64,000 nucleotides of DNA from Pseudomonadota bacterium (GTDB taxonomy: Bacteria > Pseudomonadota > Alphaproteobacteria > Reyranellales > Reyranellaceae). Made by a program: the position numbers and the translations under genes. Position 1 is the stretch's first letter, and every line of letters begins with the position of its first letter. The notes beneath the pieces were generated by a model. The model was not told the DNA's origin and made no database searches. It saw only the letters and a list, made by a program, of their open reading frames with translations. Of this stretch, positions 52,535 through 61,536 are shown in pieces. The stretch is from positions 96,411-160,410 of the forward strand of contig JAFEBU010000065.1 in assembly GCA_018242505.1 (NCBI GenBank), written 5' to 3'.

Positions 52535-54325
52535 ATGACCTACACTGCCCCCCTCGCCGACATGCGTTTCGCGTTACGCGAAGTCGCCGGCCTTGGCCAG
52601 GTCGCTCTTTTGCCGGGCTACGAGCACGCAACAGACGATACAATTGATGCAGTTCTGGAGGAGGCCGCCCGGCTTGCCGGCACCGGCCTCGCACCGCTCA
52701 ACCGCGAAGGCGACAAGGCGGGTGCGCGGCTGGAGAACGGTGTGGTGCGCACAGCGCCGGGCTTTGCCGGCATCTACAAGGAATTCGTCGACGGCGGTTG
52801 GAACTCCCTGCCCTTCGATCCCGAATTCGGCGGCCAGGGCATGCCCTGGCTGCTGGCCGCCAGCGTCCAGGAGATGTGGCAAGCGGCCAACATGGGCTTC
52901 GGCTTGGTGCTGCTCCTGAACCAGGGGGCGATCGACGCCATCCATCACCACGGCTCGGCCCAGCAGAAGGCCACCTACCTGCCTAAGATGATCTCGGGCG
53001 AATGGACCGGCACCATGAACCTCACGGAGCCCCAGGCGGGTTCCGATCTCGGCCAGATCAAGGCCCGGGCGGTGAAGGCGGGCGACCACTACCTGATCAC
53101 CGGCCAGAAGATCTTCATCACCTACGGCGAGCACGACTTGACCGAGAACATCGTGCATCTCGTGCTGGCGCGCACACCCGACGCGCCAGCCGGCGTGCGG
53201 GGCATCTCGCTGTTCATCGTGCCCAAGTTCCTGGTCGGTCTGGACGGTAAGCTTGCTGCGCGCAACGACCTGCGTTGCGTCTCGCTGGAGCACAAGCTCG
53301 GCATCCATGCCAGCCCGACCTGCGTGATGTCCTATGGCGACGATGGCGGCGCAGTCGGTTACCTGGTGGGCGAGGAAGGCCGCGGCCTCTCCTACATGTT
53401 CACCATGATGAACAATGCGCGCCTCTCGGTCGGCATCCAGGGCCTGGCCATCGCCGAGCGGGCCTACCAGCAGGCGGCCGCGTTTGCGCGTACCCGGGTG
53501 CAGTCGAAAGACGACGCCAGTCCCGACGCCAAGCCCGTCCCGATCGTGCATCACGCCGATGTGCGCCGCATGCTGATGACCATGCGCGCGCAGATCGAGG
53601 CGATGCGCGCGCTGGGCTACTATACGGCTGCCGGCATCGACGGGGCGCTGAAGCACCCCGACAAGGAGGCCGCTCGCCAGACGCAGGATCGTGTCGATCT
53701 CCTGATCCCGATCGTGAAGGCCTGGTTCACCGACCTCGGCAACGAGATCGCCTCGACCGGGGTGCAGATCCATGGCGGAATGGGCTTCATTGAGGAGACC
53801 GGCGCCGCCCAGCACCTGCGCGATGCCCGCATCCTGCCGATCTACGAGGGCACCAATGGGATCCAGGCGCGCGATTTGGTCGGCCGCAAGGTAGCCAAGG
53901 ATGGCGGCGAAGCCATGCTGAAGCTGGTCGCCGAGATGCGGGCACTGGCACAGGAGATGGCTGCCGCGCCCGGCGACGACCTAGCGGCGATCCGAAACGG
54001 TGTCCACGCCGCTGCCGATGCCCTGGAAGATGCCACGAAGTGGGTGGCGCAGTCGGTCACGAGGGACTTGGTAGCCGCGCTGGCGGGCTCGGTACCCTTC
54101 CTGAGGCTCGCCGGCACGGCCCTGGGCGGCTGGTTGCTGGCAAAGGGCGCGTTGGTGGCCCATACCAGGCTCGCCGCCCGCGACGGCGATCCCACTTTCC
54201 TGGAAGCCAAGGTGATCACCGCGCGCTTTTATGCCGACGTGATCCTGCCACCCGCACTTGCCCAGCTCGGTCCGCTCAAGGCGGCCGGACGGACCGTGTT
54301 TGCCCTGACGGAGGAGCAATTCTGA
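52535..54325 (+). CDS. Acyl-CoA dehydrogenase, DmdC-like
   Basis: A 596-residue acyl-CoA dehydrogenase with C-terminal extension: MNLTEPQAGSDLG, GVRGISLFIVPKFL, GIQGLAIAERAYQQA, IHGGMGFIEETGAAQHLRD and the catalytic region IYEGTNGIQARDL. It resembles methylthiopropanoyl-CoA dehydrogenase DmdC and long-chain relatives. CGGAGGA is 10 bases before the ATG. Its TGA overlaps the next gene's start. Confidence 0.87.
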   Translation: MTYTAPLADMRFALREVAGLGQVALLPGYEHATDDTIDAVLEEAARLAGTGLAPLNREGDKAGARLENGVVRTAPGFAGIYKEFVDGGWNSLPFDPEFGGQGMPWLLAASVQEMWQAANMGFGLVLLLNQGAIDAIHHHGSAQQKATYLPKMISGEWTGTMNLTEPQAGSDLGQIKARAVKAGDHYLITGQKIFITYGEHDLTENIVHLVLARTPDAPAGVRGISLFIVPKFLVGLDGKLAARNDLRCVSLEHKLGIHASPTCVMSYGDDGGAVGYLVGEEGRGLSYMFTMMNNARLSVGIQGLAIAERAYQQAAAFARTRVQSKDDASPDAKPVPIVHHADVRRMLMTMRAQIEAMRALGYYTAAGIDGALKHPDKEAARQTQDRVDLLIPIVKAWFTDLGNEIASTGVQIHGGMGFIEETGAAQHLRDARILPIYEGTNGIQARDLVGRKVAKDGGEAMLKLVAEMRALAQEMAAAPGDDLAAIRNGVHAAADALEDATKWVAQSVTRDLVAALAGSVPFLRLAGTALGGWLLAKGALVAHTRLAARDGDPTFLEAKVITARFYADVILPPALAQLGPLKAAGRTVFALTEEQF

Positions 54326-55563
54326 GCCAGGACCTGATCGAGCTGCCCGAGGATGAGGCGCAGGCCTTCGCCCGGCGTTTCGACCTCGCTGCGCTCGAGC
54401 GGCCGTTTCTCGACAACCCCTTCCCCTACTATCATGCGCTGCGCCGCCATGCGCCGGTGAAGCGCCTGCCTGACGGCAGCGTCTTCCTCTCCCGCTACGC
54501 CGATGTCGCAGTCTGCTATCGCGACCCGCGCATGAGGTCCGACAAAAAGGCAGAGTTCGGCGCCAAGTTCGGTGTCGACAGTCCGCTCTACCGACATCAC
54601 ACCACCAGCCTGGTCTTCAATGACCCGCCGCTACATACGCGGGTGCGCAAGCTCCTGGCAGCCGCTTTCACGCCGCGGGCCCTGGCTGCCCTGCAGCCGC
54701 GCATCGAGGCGGTGGTCGACGGCCTCCTGGACGCACATGCCGAACGGGGCTGCATGGACCTTGTCGAGGATTTCGCCTTCCGCCTGCCTGTCGAGGTGAT
54801 CTGCGACATGCTGGGCGTGCCGAAAGGCGAGCGGTCACCTTTCCGGCGTTACTCCCTCGCCATCCTGGGCGCGCTGGAGCCCGTCGCCGGGCCGGATCGG
54901 CAGGAGGCTGGCAATGCCGCCGTCGCGGAATTCTCCGCCTATCTCGACAGTCTGGTGGCCGATCGGCGCAAGCGGCCGGCCGACGACCACGATATCCTGG
55001 GCACCTTGATCCACGGCGAAGTCGACGGCGAGCGACTGACCCAGGAGGAGCTGGTGCAGAACTGCATCTTCCTCCTCAATGCAGGCCACGAGACCACCAC
55101 CAATCTGATCGGCAACACGATCGACGCCCTGCTACGCTTCCCCGACGAGCTGCGGCGCCTCAAGGCCGATCCGGGCGTGCTGAAGACCTGCATCGAGGAA
55201 GGCCTGCGCTTCGAGAGCTCGAACCAGCTCGGCAACCGCCGGCTCTCGACCGACCTCGAGATCTGCGGCGAGATGTTGACGGCTGGCACCTACATCCACA
55301 TCGGCATCGGCGCCGCCAATCGCGACCCTGCCCAGTTTCCCGATCCCGACCGCTTCGACGCCGGCCGCGAGCCCAATCGCCATTTCGCCTTCGGCTCAGG
55401 CGTGCATATGTGCCTTGGCGCCGTCCTCGCGCGGCTGGAGGGCACCATCGCCATCGGCCGTCTCGTGCATCGCTTCAGCGGCCTTGCCCGCAACGGCCCC
55501 GTCGAACGGGGCGGCCGCGCCCGGTTTCGTGGCTTCAACCGCTATCCGATTGCGTGGCGATAG
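54322..55563 (+). CDS. Cytochrome P450 (CTG start)
   Basis: A 413-residue P450 with LNAGHETTTNLIGN (I helix), EEGLRFESSNQLGNRRL (ExxR) and FGSGVHMCLGAVLARLEG (heme Cys). Soluble class I type; no redox partner is adjacent. The first possible start in frame is CTG, sharing CTGA with the preceding stop, six bases after a GGAGGA. No ATG, GTG or TTG lies near. Starting at the next in-frame ATG would remove the conserved N-terminal PFLDNPFPYYHALRR. Confidence 0.87.
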   Translation: MSQDLIELPEDEAQAFARRFDLAALERPFLDNPFPYYHALRRHAPVKRLPDGSVFLSRYADVAVCYRDPRMRSDKKAEFGAKFGVDSPLYRHHTTSLVFNDPPLHTRVRKLLAAAFTPRALAALQPRIEAVVDGLLDAHAERGCMDLVEDFAFRLPVEVICDMLGVPKGERSPFRRYSLAILGALEPVAGPDRQEAGNAAVAEFSAYLDSLVADRRKRPADDHDILGTLIHGEVDGERLTQEELVQNCIFLLNAGHETTTNLIGNTIDALLRFPDELRRLKADPGVLKTCIEEGLRFESSNQLGNRRLSTDLEICGEMLTAGTYIHIGIGAANRDPAQFPDPDRFDAGREPNRHFAFGSGVHMCLGAVLARLEGTIAIGRLVHRFSGLARNGPVERGGRARFRGFNRYPIAWR

Positions 55564-55586
55564 TGACTGAACTGCCTGCCAAAGAA

Positions 55587-55614
55587 AAACGCCCGGTCCA
55601 GGGACCGGGCGTTT
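55587..55614. terminator. Bidirectional intrinsic terminator between P450 and rplQ
   Basis: Arms AAACGCCCGGTCC and GGACCGGGCGTTT, about 11-13 bp with a short loop. The plus side continues TTTCAATT; the minus side continues TTTTTC, a good U-tract for the ribosomal operon. Confidence 0.85.
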
Positions 55615-55635
55615 CAATTCGATGAGGCAAGAAGC

Positions 55636-56055
55636 CTACGCTGCTTCCTTCTGCTCTGTCTCGGCCGAGGGGCCGGAGTCCTGGCCCTTGGCCGCAGCGT
55701 CACGCTCGACGAACTCGATCACCGCCATCGGAGCAGCATCGCCAAAACGATAGCCGGCCTTGAGCACGCGCAGGTAGCCGCCGTTACGCTTGGCATAGCG
55801 CGGTCCCAGCGTGGTGAAGAGCTTGTCGGCGACATAAGGGTCGCGCAAGAAGCCGATCGCCTGGCGGCGCGCATGCAGGCTGCCCTTCTTGCCGAGCGTG
55901 ACCAGTTTCTCGACGATCGGACGAAGGTCCTTCGCCTTGTGCAGCGTGGTCGTGATCTGCTCGTGCTTGATGAGCGCGCCGGCAAGATTCATGAACATCG
56001 CCTTGCGATGCTCCGCCGTGCGGTGGAATTTCCGGCCGCGATTTCCGTGACGCAT
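55636..56055 (-). CDS. rplQ: 50S ribosomal protein L17
   Basis: A 139-residue L17: MRHGNRGRKFHRTAEHRKAM start and the LKAGYRFGDAAPMAVIEFVE region. It is the usual last gene of the alpha operon, 21 bases after rpoA, followed by a terminator. The C-terminal extension (to KEAA) is common in alphaproteobacteria. Confidence 0.96.
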   Translation of the reverse strand: MRHGNRGRKFHRTAEHRKAMFMNLAGALIKHEQITTTLHKAKDLRPIVEKLVTLGKKGSLHARRQAIGFLRDPYVADKLFTTLGPRYAKRNGGYLRVLKAGYRFGDAAPMAVIEFVERDAAAKGQDSGPSAETEQKEAA

Positions 56056-56076
56056 GACTGATGTCCCCTTGCCGGC

Positions 56077-57093
56077 CTAGTACGGCTCTTCCAGCCGCTT
56101 GGCCATTTCCTCGATGTTGTCCGGCGGCCAGCCCGGGATTTCCATGCCCAGGTGGAGGCCCATGCCGGCCAGCACTTCCTTGATCTCGTTCAGCGACTTG
56201 CGGCCGAAGTTCGGCGTGCGCAGCATCTCCGCCTCGGTCTTCTGAACCAGATCGCCGATATAGATGATGTTGTCGTTCTTCAGGCAGTTGGCCGAACGCA
56301 CCGACAGCTCGAGCTCGTCGACCTTGCGTAGCAAGTTGCGGTTGAACGGGAAGTCGTCCTGCTGCTCTTCCTTCCGAACCTCGCGCGGCTCTTCGAAGTT
56401 GATGAACAGCTGAAGCTGGTCCTGCAGGATGCGGGCGGCCAGTGCGACGGCATCGGCCGGCAGCGTCGTGCCGTTGGTCTCGACCGTCATCGAGAGCTTG
56501 TCGTAGTCGGTCACCTGGCCGACGCGGCTGTTCTCGATCTTGTAGGAGACGCGCTTGACCGGGCTGAACACCGAGTCGACCGGGATCAGGCCAATCGGCG
56601 CGTCTTCGGCACGATTGGCCGCGGCGGGGATGTAGCCCTTGCCGGTGGCCACCATCAGTTCCATCGAGATCGACGCGCCGTCGTCGAGCGTGCAGATCAG
56701 GTGCTTGGGATCCATGATCTGGACGTCGCCCGGCAATTCGATCATGCCGGCTGTGACCTCCCCCGGGCCAACGGCGCGCAGATACAGACGCTGCGGGCGG
56801 TCGCCCTGCATCTTCACCGCCATGGCCTTGATGTTGAGGACGATATCGACCACGTCCTCACGCACGCCCGGAATGGAGGAGAATTCGTGCAGCACGTTGT
56901 CGATCTTGATCGACGTCACGGCGGCACCCTGGAGCGAGGACAGCAACACGCGGCGCAGCGCATTGCCAAGCGTGAGACCGAAGCCGCGCTCAAGCGGCTC
57001 GGCGACGATCGTCGCCGTACGGCTCGGCTCGACGCCTGCTTCGGTGACAAGCTTCTCCGGTTTGATGAGATCTTGCCAGTTCTTCTGAAGCAC
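56077..57093 (-). CDS. rpoA: RNA polymerase alpha subunit
   Basis: A 338-residue alpha subunit. N-terminal dimerisation domain with RGFGLTLGNALRRVLLSSL; C-terminal domain with LELSVRSANCLKNDNI and TPNFGRKSLNEIKEVL that contacts UP elements and activators. It follows rpsK after a 112-base gap that holds two hairpins. Confidence 0.97.
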   Translation of the reverse strand: MLQKNWQDLIKPEKLVTEAGVEPSRTATIVAEPLERGFGLTLGNALRRVLLSSLQGAAVTSIKIDNVLHEFSSIPGVREDVVDIVLNIKAMAVKMQGDRPQRLYLRAVGPGEVTAGMIELPGDVQIMDPKHLICTLDDGASISMELMVATGKGYIPAAANRAEDAPIGLIPVDSVFSPVKRVSYKIENSRVGQVTDYDKLSMTVETNGTTLPADAVALAARILQDQLQLFINFEEPREVRKEEQQDDFPFNRNLLRKVDELELSVRSANCLKNDNIIYIGDLVQKTEAEMLRTPNFGRKSLNEIKEVLAGMGLHLGMEIPGWPPDNIEEMAKRLEEPY

Positions 57094-57123
57094 GGGGGCT
57101 ACCTCTCTAGACCGGTTGGTTCA

Positions 57124-57178
57124 CGCGAGCCAAAGGCTCGCGCCACATTCAAAACAGCACGGCGCAAGAGGTGCGCCG
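57124..57178. promoter_or_regulatory. Two tandem hairpins in the rpsK-rpoA spacer
   Basis: CGCGAGCC-AAA-GGCTCGCG at 57124-57142 and CGGCGCA-AGAGG-TGCGCCG at 57160-57178, both perfect. Neither is followed by a T run, so an effect on mRNA stability or rpoA translation is more likely than termination. Confidence 0.5.
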
Positions 57179-57205
57179 ACGCTCGAACTCAGACGCGACG
57201 ATGCC

Positions 57206-57625
57206 TCACACCCGACGACGTTTCGGCGGGCGGCAACCGTTGTGCGGGATCGGCGTCACGTCGCGAATCGCGGTGACGGCGAGGCCGACGGCCTGAAGCG
57301 CACGCAAGGCCGATTCACGACCTGAGCCAGGACCGCGTACCTCGATCTCGAGCGTGCGCATGCCATGTTCCATCGCCTTGCGACCGGCATTCTCCGCCGC
57401 CATCTGTGCAGCGAACGGCGTCGATTTGCGCGAGCCCTTGAAGCCCTGCTGTCCCGACGAGGACCAGGCGATGGTATTGCCCTGGGCATCGGTGATCGTG
57501 ACGATCGTGTTGTTGAACGAGGCGTTCACGTGCGCAACGCCGGCGATGATGTTCTTGCGCTCCTTGCGGCGAGGACGCGCTGTGGAAGCGGCGGCGCCAC
57601 TCGTCGCGGCGGCAGGCTTGGCCAT
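57206..57625 (-). CDS. rpsK: 30S ribosomal protein S11
   Basis: A 139-residue S11 with the conserved GVAHVNASFNNTIVTITDAQ and the RNA-binding tail DVTPIPHNGCRPPKRRRV. The Ala/Thr-rich N-terminus makes it about 10 residues longer than the E. coli protein. It is 17 bases downstream of rpsM. Confidence 0.96.
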   Translation of the reverse strand: MAKPAAATSGAAASTARPRRKERKNIIAGVAHVNASFNNTIVTITDAQGNTIAWSSSGQQGFKGSRKSTPFAAQMAAENAGRKAMEHGMRTLEIEVRGPGSGRESALRALQAVGLAVTAIRDVTPIPHNGCRPPKRRRV

Positions 57626-57642
57626 GATGCGGATCCCTTCGC

Positions 57643-58020
57643 TTACTTCGTGACTTTCTTCTTGCCGGCGATCGGCTTGGCCGGACCCTTGCGGGTGCGC
57701 GCATTGGTGTGCGTGCGCTGGCCGTGGACCGGCAGGCCGCGGCGATGCCGCAGTCCGCGATAGCAGGCAAGGTCCATCAGGCGCTTGATGTTCATCGCCA
57801 CTTCGCGCCGCAGGTCACCTTCGACGGTGTAGTCGCGGTCGATCGTCTCGCGGATGCGGATGACCTCGTCGTCGGTCAGGGTGTTGACCCGCCGCGACTC
57901 GTCGACCCCCACTTTCCCCAGAATTTCCTTGGCTTTCGCCTGGCCAATCCCGTGGATGTATTGCAGCCCGACCACCACCCGCTTGGCGGTCGGAATGTTG
58001 ACGCCGGCTATACGAGCCAA
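57643..58020 (-). CDS. rpsM: 30S ribosomal protein S13
   Basis: A 125-residue S13 starting MARIAGVNIPTAKRVVVGLQ and ending with the RGLPVHGQRTHTNARTRKG tail. First gene of the alpha operon, preceded by a near-consensus promoter. Confidence 0.97.
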   Translation of the reverse strand: MARIAGVNIPTAKRVVVGLQYIHGIGQAKAKEILGKVGVDESRRVNTLTDDEVIRIRETIDRDYTVEGDLRREVAMNIKRLMDLACYRGLRHRRGLPVHGQRTHTNARTRKGPAKPIAGKKKVTK

Positions 58021-58098
58021 AGTTTCAACTCCTTCAAAGGCTTACGGCGCGCCGCTGCGCGCCCGTATGACATTCCGCTGGCTCCGGAAAAGCGCGCG

Positions 58099-58126
58099 AT
58101 TATATGTACCCGCACCCCCGAGTCAA
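58099..58126 (-). promoter_or_regulatory. Strong promoter of the alpha operon (rpsM-rpsK-rpoA-rplQ)
   Basis: On the minus strand TTGACT, a 16-base spacer and TATAAT, the consensus -10. The expected start lies near 58092, leaving a leader of about 70 bases before rpsM. It separates these genes from secY-adk. Confidence 0.8.
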
Positions 58127-58141
58127 CGGATCTCGAACTTG

Positions 58142-58792
58142 TCAAGTCCCCACCAAAACGGCGCGGATTTGACGATAAACTTCGTCCATCGCGGCCATCC
58201 CATCGACCTTCCGCAGCACCTTGCGAGCATCGTAGTAAGGCAGCAAAGGTTCCGTCTGCGCCCTGTAGGCCGCCATACGGGTTTTCATGGTCTCGGCGTT
58301 GTCGTCCTTGCGGCGGGTGAACTCCCGGGATCCGCACACATCGCAAACGCCATCGACCTTCGGCCGCTTGAACTTCTCGTGGTAGCCCGCACCGCACTTG
58401 GCACAGGTGAACCGGCCGACTACGCGCTCGGTCAGCGCCGCCTCGTCCACTTCCATCTCGATCACGCGGTCGAGGGTTTTGCCTGTCTTGGCCAGCATCC
58501 CGTCGAGCGCCTCGGCCTGGGCCTCCGTCCGGGGAAAGCCGTCCAGGATAAACCCCTTGGCGCAGTCCGGCTGGCCGATCCGGTCCTCGATCAGGCCGAC
58601 CATCAGCTCGTCGGGCACCAGCTGGCCCTTGTCCATGATGCCCTTGGCCTTCTTGCCGAGTGCGCTGCCGGAGGCCACGGCCGCCCGCAGCATGTCGCCA
58701 GTCGACAGCTGGACCATACCGAGGTCGCTCTGCAGCCGCTGGGCCTGCGTGCCCTTGCCGGCCCCCGGCGGCCCGAGAAGAATGATGTTCAT
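58142..58792 (-). CDS. adk: Adenylate kinase (zinc-lid type)
   Basis: A 216-residue kinase with GPPGAGKGTQA, the STGDMLRAA block, GFILDGFPRT and the four lid Cys (CAKC and CDVC) that bind zinc, as in Gram-positive and many alphaproteobacterial enzymes. It interconverts ATP, AMP and ADP. It lies 10 bases after secY. Confidence 0.96.
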   Translation of the reverse strand: MNIILLGPPGAGKGTQAQRLQSDLGMVQLSTGDMLRAAVASGSALGKKAKGIMDKGQLVPDELMVGLIEDRIGQPDCAKGFILDGFPRTEAQAEALDGMLAKTGKTLDRVIEMEVDEAALTERVVGRFTCAKCGAGYHEKFKRPKVDGVCDVCGSREFTRRKDDNAETMKTRMAAYRAQTEPLLPYYDARKVLRKVDGMAAMDEVYRQIRAVLVGT

Positions 58793-58802
58793 CCCCTCTC
58801 CC

Positions 58803-60146
58803 TTATCGGCTGCGGCCGCGCAGCCGGGCCTTCTTGATGAGGCCTTCGTATTGATGGGCAAGCAGGTGCGCCTGGATCTGGGTCACGGTGTCGAGCGTCA
58901 CCGAAACCACGATCAGCAGGCTGGTGCCGCCAAAATAGAACGGAACGCCGCCGCGCGCGATCAGCAGTTCCGGTAGGATGCAGACCGCCGACAGGTAGAT
59001 GGCGCCGATCAGCGTCAGGCGATTAAGGATATATTCGAGATATTCGGCCGTGTTCTTGCCTGGCCGGATACCGGGCACGAAGCCGCCGTTCTTCTTGAGA
59101 TTCTCCGCCGTTTCGGTCGGATTGAACACAACTGTTGTGTAAAAGAAGCAGAAGAAGACAATCAGGGCGACATAGGCCGCCAGGTAGAGCGGCTGGCCAT
59201 GGCCGAGGTAGGTCGCGATCCACTGCATGACGCCGGATTCATTGTTGCCCTGGAAGGAGGCAATGGTCGCCGGGAAAAGCAGCAGCGAGGACGCAAAGAT
59301 GGGCGGGATCACACCCGACGTGTTGATCTTGAGCGGCAGGTGCGAGGCCTCGCCGCCATACATGCGGTTGCCGACCTGGCGCTTGGGATACTGGACCACG
59401 ATCCGCCGCTGCGCCGTCTCCATGAAGACCACGACCGCCACAACCACGACCACGCCGACCATGAGGCTAATGATGAAGAGGGCTGACAGGGCGCCGGTAC
59501 GGCCGAGTTCCAAGGTCTGCGCCAGTGCGCTCGGCAGCGCCGCGACGATTCCGGCAAAGATGATGAGCGACACGCCGTTGCCCACGCCGCGCGCGGTGAT
59601 CTGCTCGCCAATCCACATCAGGAGCAGCGTGCCGCCGACCAGGGTGACAATGGTGACGAACTGGAAAAAGACTCCCGGATCGGGGACGACCGGCCCTGTG
59701 CTCGCGCTCTGCCCTTCCAGGCCGGCGGCGATCGCGTAGGCCTGGAAGGTCGCCAGGAACACCGTGCCGTAACGCGTGTACTGATTGATCTTCTTGCGGC
59801 CGGCCTCGCCCTCCTTCTTCAGTGCCTCGAGCGACGGCACGACCGTCGTCAGGATCTGCATGATGATGGACGCCGAGATGTACGGCATGATCGACAGCGC
59901 CAGGATCGACATGCGCCCGATCGATCCACCAGAGAACACGTCAAGCATGCCGGCAATGCCGCCGGACTGGCGATGGAAGATTTCAGCCAGAGCGGCCGGA
60001 TCGACGCCCGGGACGGGAATGTAGGCGCCGATGCGGAAGACGATGAGTGCGCCCACGGTGAACCACAGGCGCTGCTTCAGCTCGGTCGCCTTACCGATCG
60101 CGCCCCAGTTCAGGTTGGATGCGAATTGTTCGGCGGCGGATGCCAT
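58803..60146 (-). CDS. secY: Protein translocase subunit SecY
   Basis: A 447-residue ten-helix channel protein. Recognisable parts are GAYIPVPGVDP, LSIMPYISASIIMQ, the plug-region GGSIGRMSI and the cytoplasmic GGFVPGIRPGKNTAEYL. It forms SecYEG. ATG 60146 is chosen; the four residues before it are unlike the family. Confidence 0.96.
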   Translation of the reverse strand: MASAAEQFASNLNWGAIGKATELKQRLWFTVGALIVFRIGAYIPVPGVDPAALAEIFHRQSGGIAGMLDVFSGGSIGRMSILALSIMPYISASIIMQILTTVVPSLEALKKEGEAGRKKINQYTRYGTVFLATFQAYAIAAGLEGQSASTGPVVPDPGVFFQFVTIVTLVGGTLLLMWIGEQITARGVGNGVSLIIFAGIVAALPSALAQTLELGRTGALSALFIISLMVGVVVVVAVVVFMETAQRRIVVQYPKRQVGNRMYGGEASHLPLKINTSGVIPPIFASSLLLFPATIASFQGNNESGVMQWIATYLGHGQPLYLAAYVALIVFFCFFYTTVVFNPTETAENLKKNGGFVPGIRPGKNTAEYLEYILNRLTLIGAIYLSAVCILPELLIARGGVPFYFGGTSLLIVVSVTLDTVTQIQAHLLAHQYEGLIKKARLRGRSR

Positions 60147-60219
60147 GGGACCCCTCACGCGTGAACGACGACACGAAGAGGCGAACGCGACGCGTCCGTC
60201 CCTTGGAAGAAATCGGGCC

Positions 60220-60699
60220 TCAGGCGGCCTCGGCCGCGGGCTTGGGCGGCAGCTCGACCTTGCCGCCAGCCTTCTCGACTGCAGCGATTGCCGATGCCGA
60301 GGCGCCCGCGACCTTGACCTCTATCTTGGACGTGATCCCGCCCTTCCCAAGCAGCCGCACGCCCGCTCCTGCATTCTTGAACAGGCCGGCGGCCTGCATG
60401 GCCGCGCCGTCGATCGGCTTGCCAGAATCGAGCTTCTTGTCGTCGATTGCCTTCTGCAGCGCCCCCAGATTGACGATCTGCCACACTTTCTGATGGGGCG
60501 GGCGGAAGCCGCGTTTGGGGATGCGGCGGTAAAGCGGCATCTGGCCGCCTTCAAAGCCCTTGATGGCGACACCGGTGCGCGACTTCTGGCCTTTCACGCC
60601 GCGACCCGATGTTTTCCCTTTGCCCGAGCCGATGCCGCGGCCAACGCGCATGCGCGCCTTGCGGGCACCTTCGTTGTCGGCGATCTCGTTCAACTTCAT
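60220..60699 (-). CDS. rplO: 50S ribosomal protein L15
   Basis: A 159-residue L15 with MKLNEIADNEGARK, RVGRGIGSGKGKTSGRGVKG and the GFEGGQMPLYRRIPKRGF block. It lies 73 bases before secY in the usual order. Confidence 0.96.
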   Translation of the reverse strand: MKLNEIADNEGARKARMRVGRGIGSGKGKTSGRGVKGQKSRTGVAIKGFEGGQMPLYRRIPKRGFRPPHQKVWQIVNLGALQKAIDDKKLDSGKPIDGAAMQAAGLFKNAGAGVRLLGKGGITSKIEVKVAGASASAIAAVEKAGGKVELPPKPAAEAA

Positions 60700-60727
60700 C
60701 TCTCTGCCCTCCGCGCCCGGCCTTCGC

Positions 60728-60922
60728 TCAGCGCGCATCCTCGTCCACGCGCACCAGATGGCGCACCTTGTTGATCATGCCGCGCACCGCCGGCGTGTCC
60801 ACGAGAACGCTGACGCGGTGGCGCTTGTTCAGCCCCAGCCCGACCAGCGTCGCGCGCTGGTCAGCCGTGCGCCCGATCGGGCTGCCGGTCTGGGTGATCT
60901 TGATCTTCTTGCCGTCGGCCAT
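60728..60922 (-). CDS. rpmD: 50S ribosomal protein L30
   Basis: A 64-residue L30: KIKITQTGSPIGRTADQRA and LGLNKRHRVSVLVDTPAVRG. Full length for the family, between rpsE and rplO. Confidence 0.95.
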   Translation of the reverse strand: MADGKKIKITQTGSPIGRTADQRATLVGLGLNKRHRVSVLVDTPAVRGMINKVRHLVRVDEDAR

Positions 60923-60933
60923 GGTCGTTCTCC

Positions 60934-61521
60934 TCAGGCGGCGACTTCGGCGGCCGGCTCTCCGTCGCGGCGGCCAAGCAGGTCACCCACCTTCTTGCCT
61001 CGGCGGGTCGCCACCATGCGCGGCGAGTTGAGCTGCTCGAGTGCGACGAAGGTCGCCTTGATCATGTTGTGCGGATTGGAGGTGCCGACCGACTTGGCGA
61101 CGATATCCTTGACGCCCAGGGTCTCGAACACCGCGCGCATCGGGCCGCCGGCGATGATGCCGGTACCGGCGGGGGCGGCGCGCAGCGTCACCTTGCCGGC
61201 GCCGAAGCGTCCCTTCACGTCATGGTGCAGGGTCCGGCCGTCGCGCAACGGTACGCGGATCAGCGCGCGCTTGGCGGCCTCGGTCGCCTTGCGGATCGCT
61301 TCCGGCACCTCGCGCGCCTTGCCCGCGCCATGGCCGACCCGGCCACGCTGATCGCCGACCACGACAATCGCGGCAAAGGCGAAGCGACGGCCGCCCTTCA
61401 CCACCTTGGCCACACGGTTGATGGTGACCAGCTTGTCGGTCAGTTCATTTTCCTCGTCGCGGTCACGGTCCCGCCCGCGATCGCGCGGAGAACGGCCGGA
61501 ACCACCGGGTGAACGAGCCAT
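60934..61521 (-). CDS. rpsE: 30S ribosomal protein S5
   Basis: A 195-residue S5 with VTINRVAKVVKGGRRFAF, VGDQRGRVGHGAGKAREV and GTGIIAGGPMRAVFE. The first 25 residues are rich in Arg/Asp/Gly, an alphaproteobacterial-style extension. Confidence 0.96.
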   Translation of the reverse strand: MARSPGGSGRSPRDRGRDRDRDEENELTDKLVTINRVAKVVKGGRRFAFAAIVVVGDQRGRVGHGAGKAREVPEAIRKATEAAKRALIRVPLRDGRTLHHDVKGRFGAGKVTLRAAPAGTGIIAGGPMRAVFETLGVKDIVAKSVGTSNPHNMIKATFVALEQLNSPRMVATRRGKKVGDLLGRRDGEPAAEVAA

Positions 61522-61536
61522 GATGCTAACTCCCGA

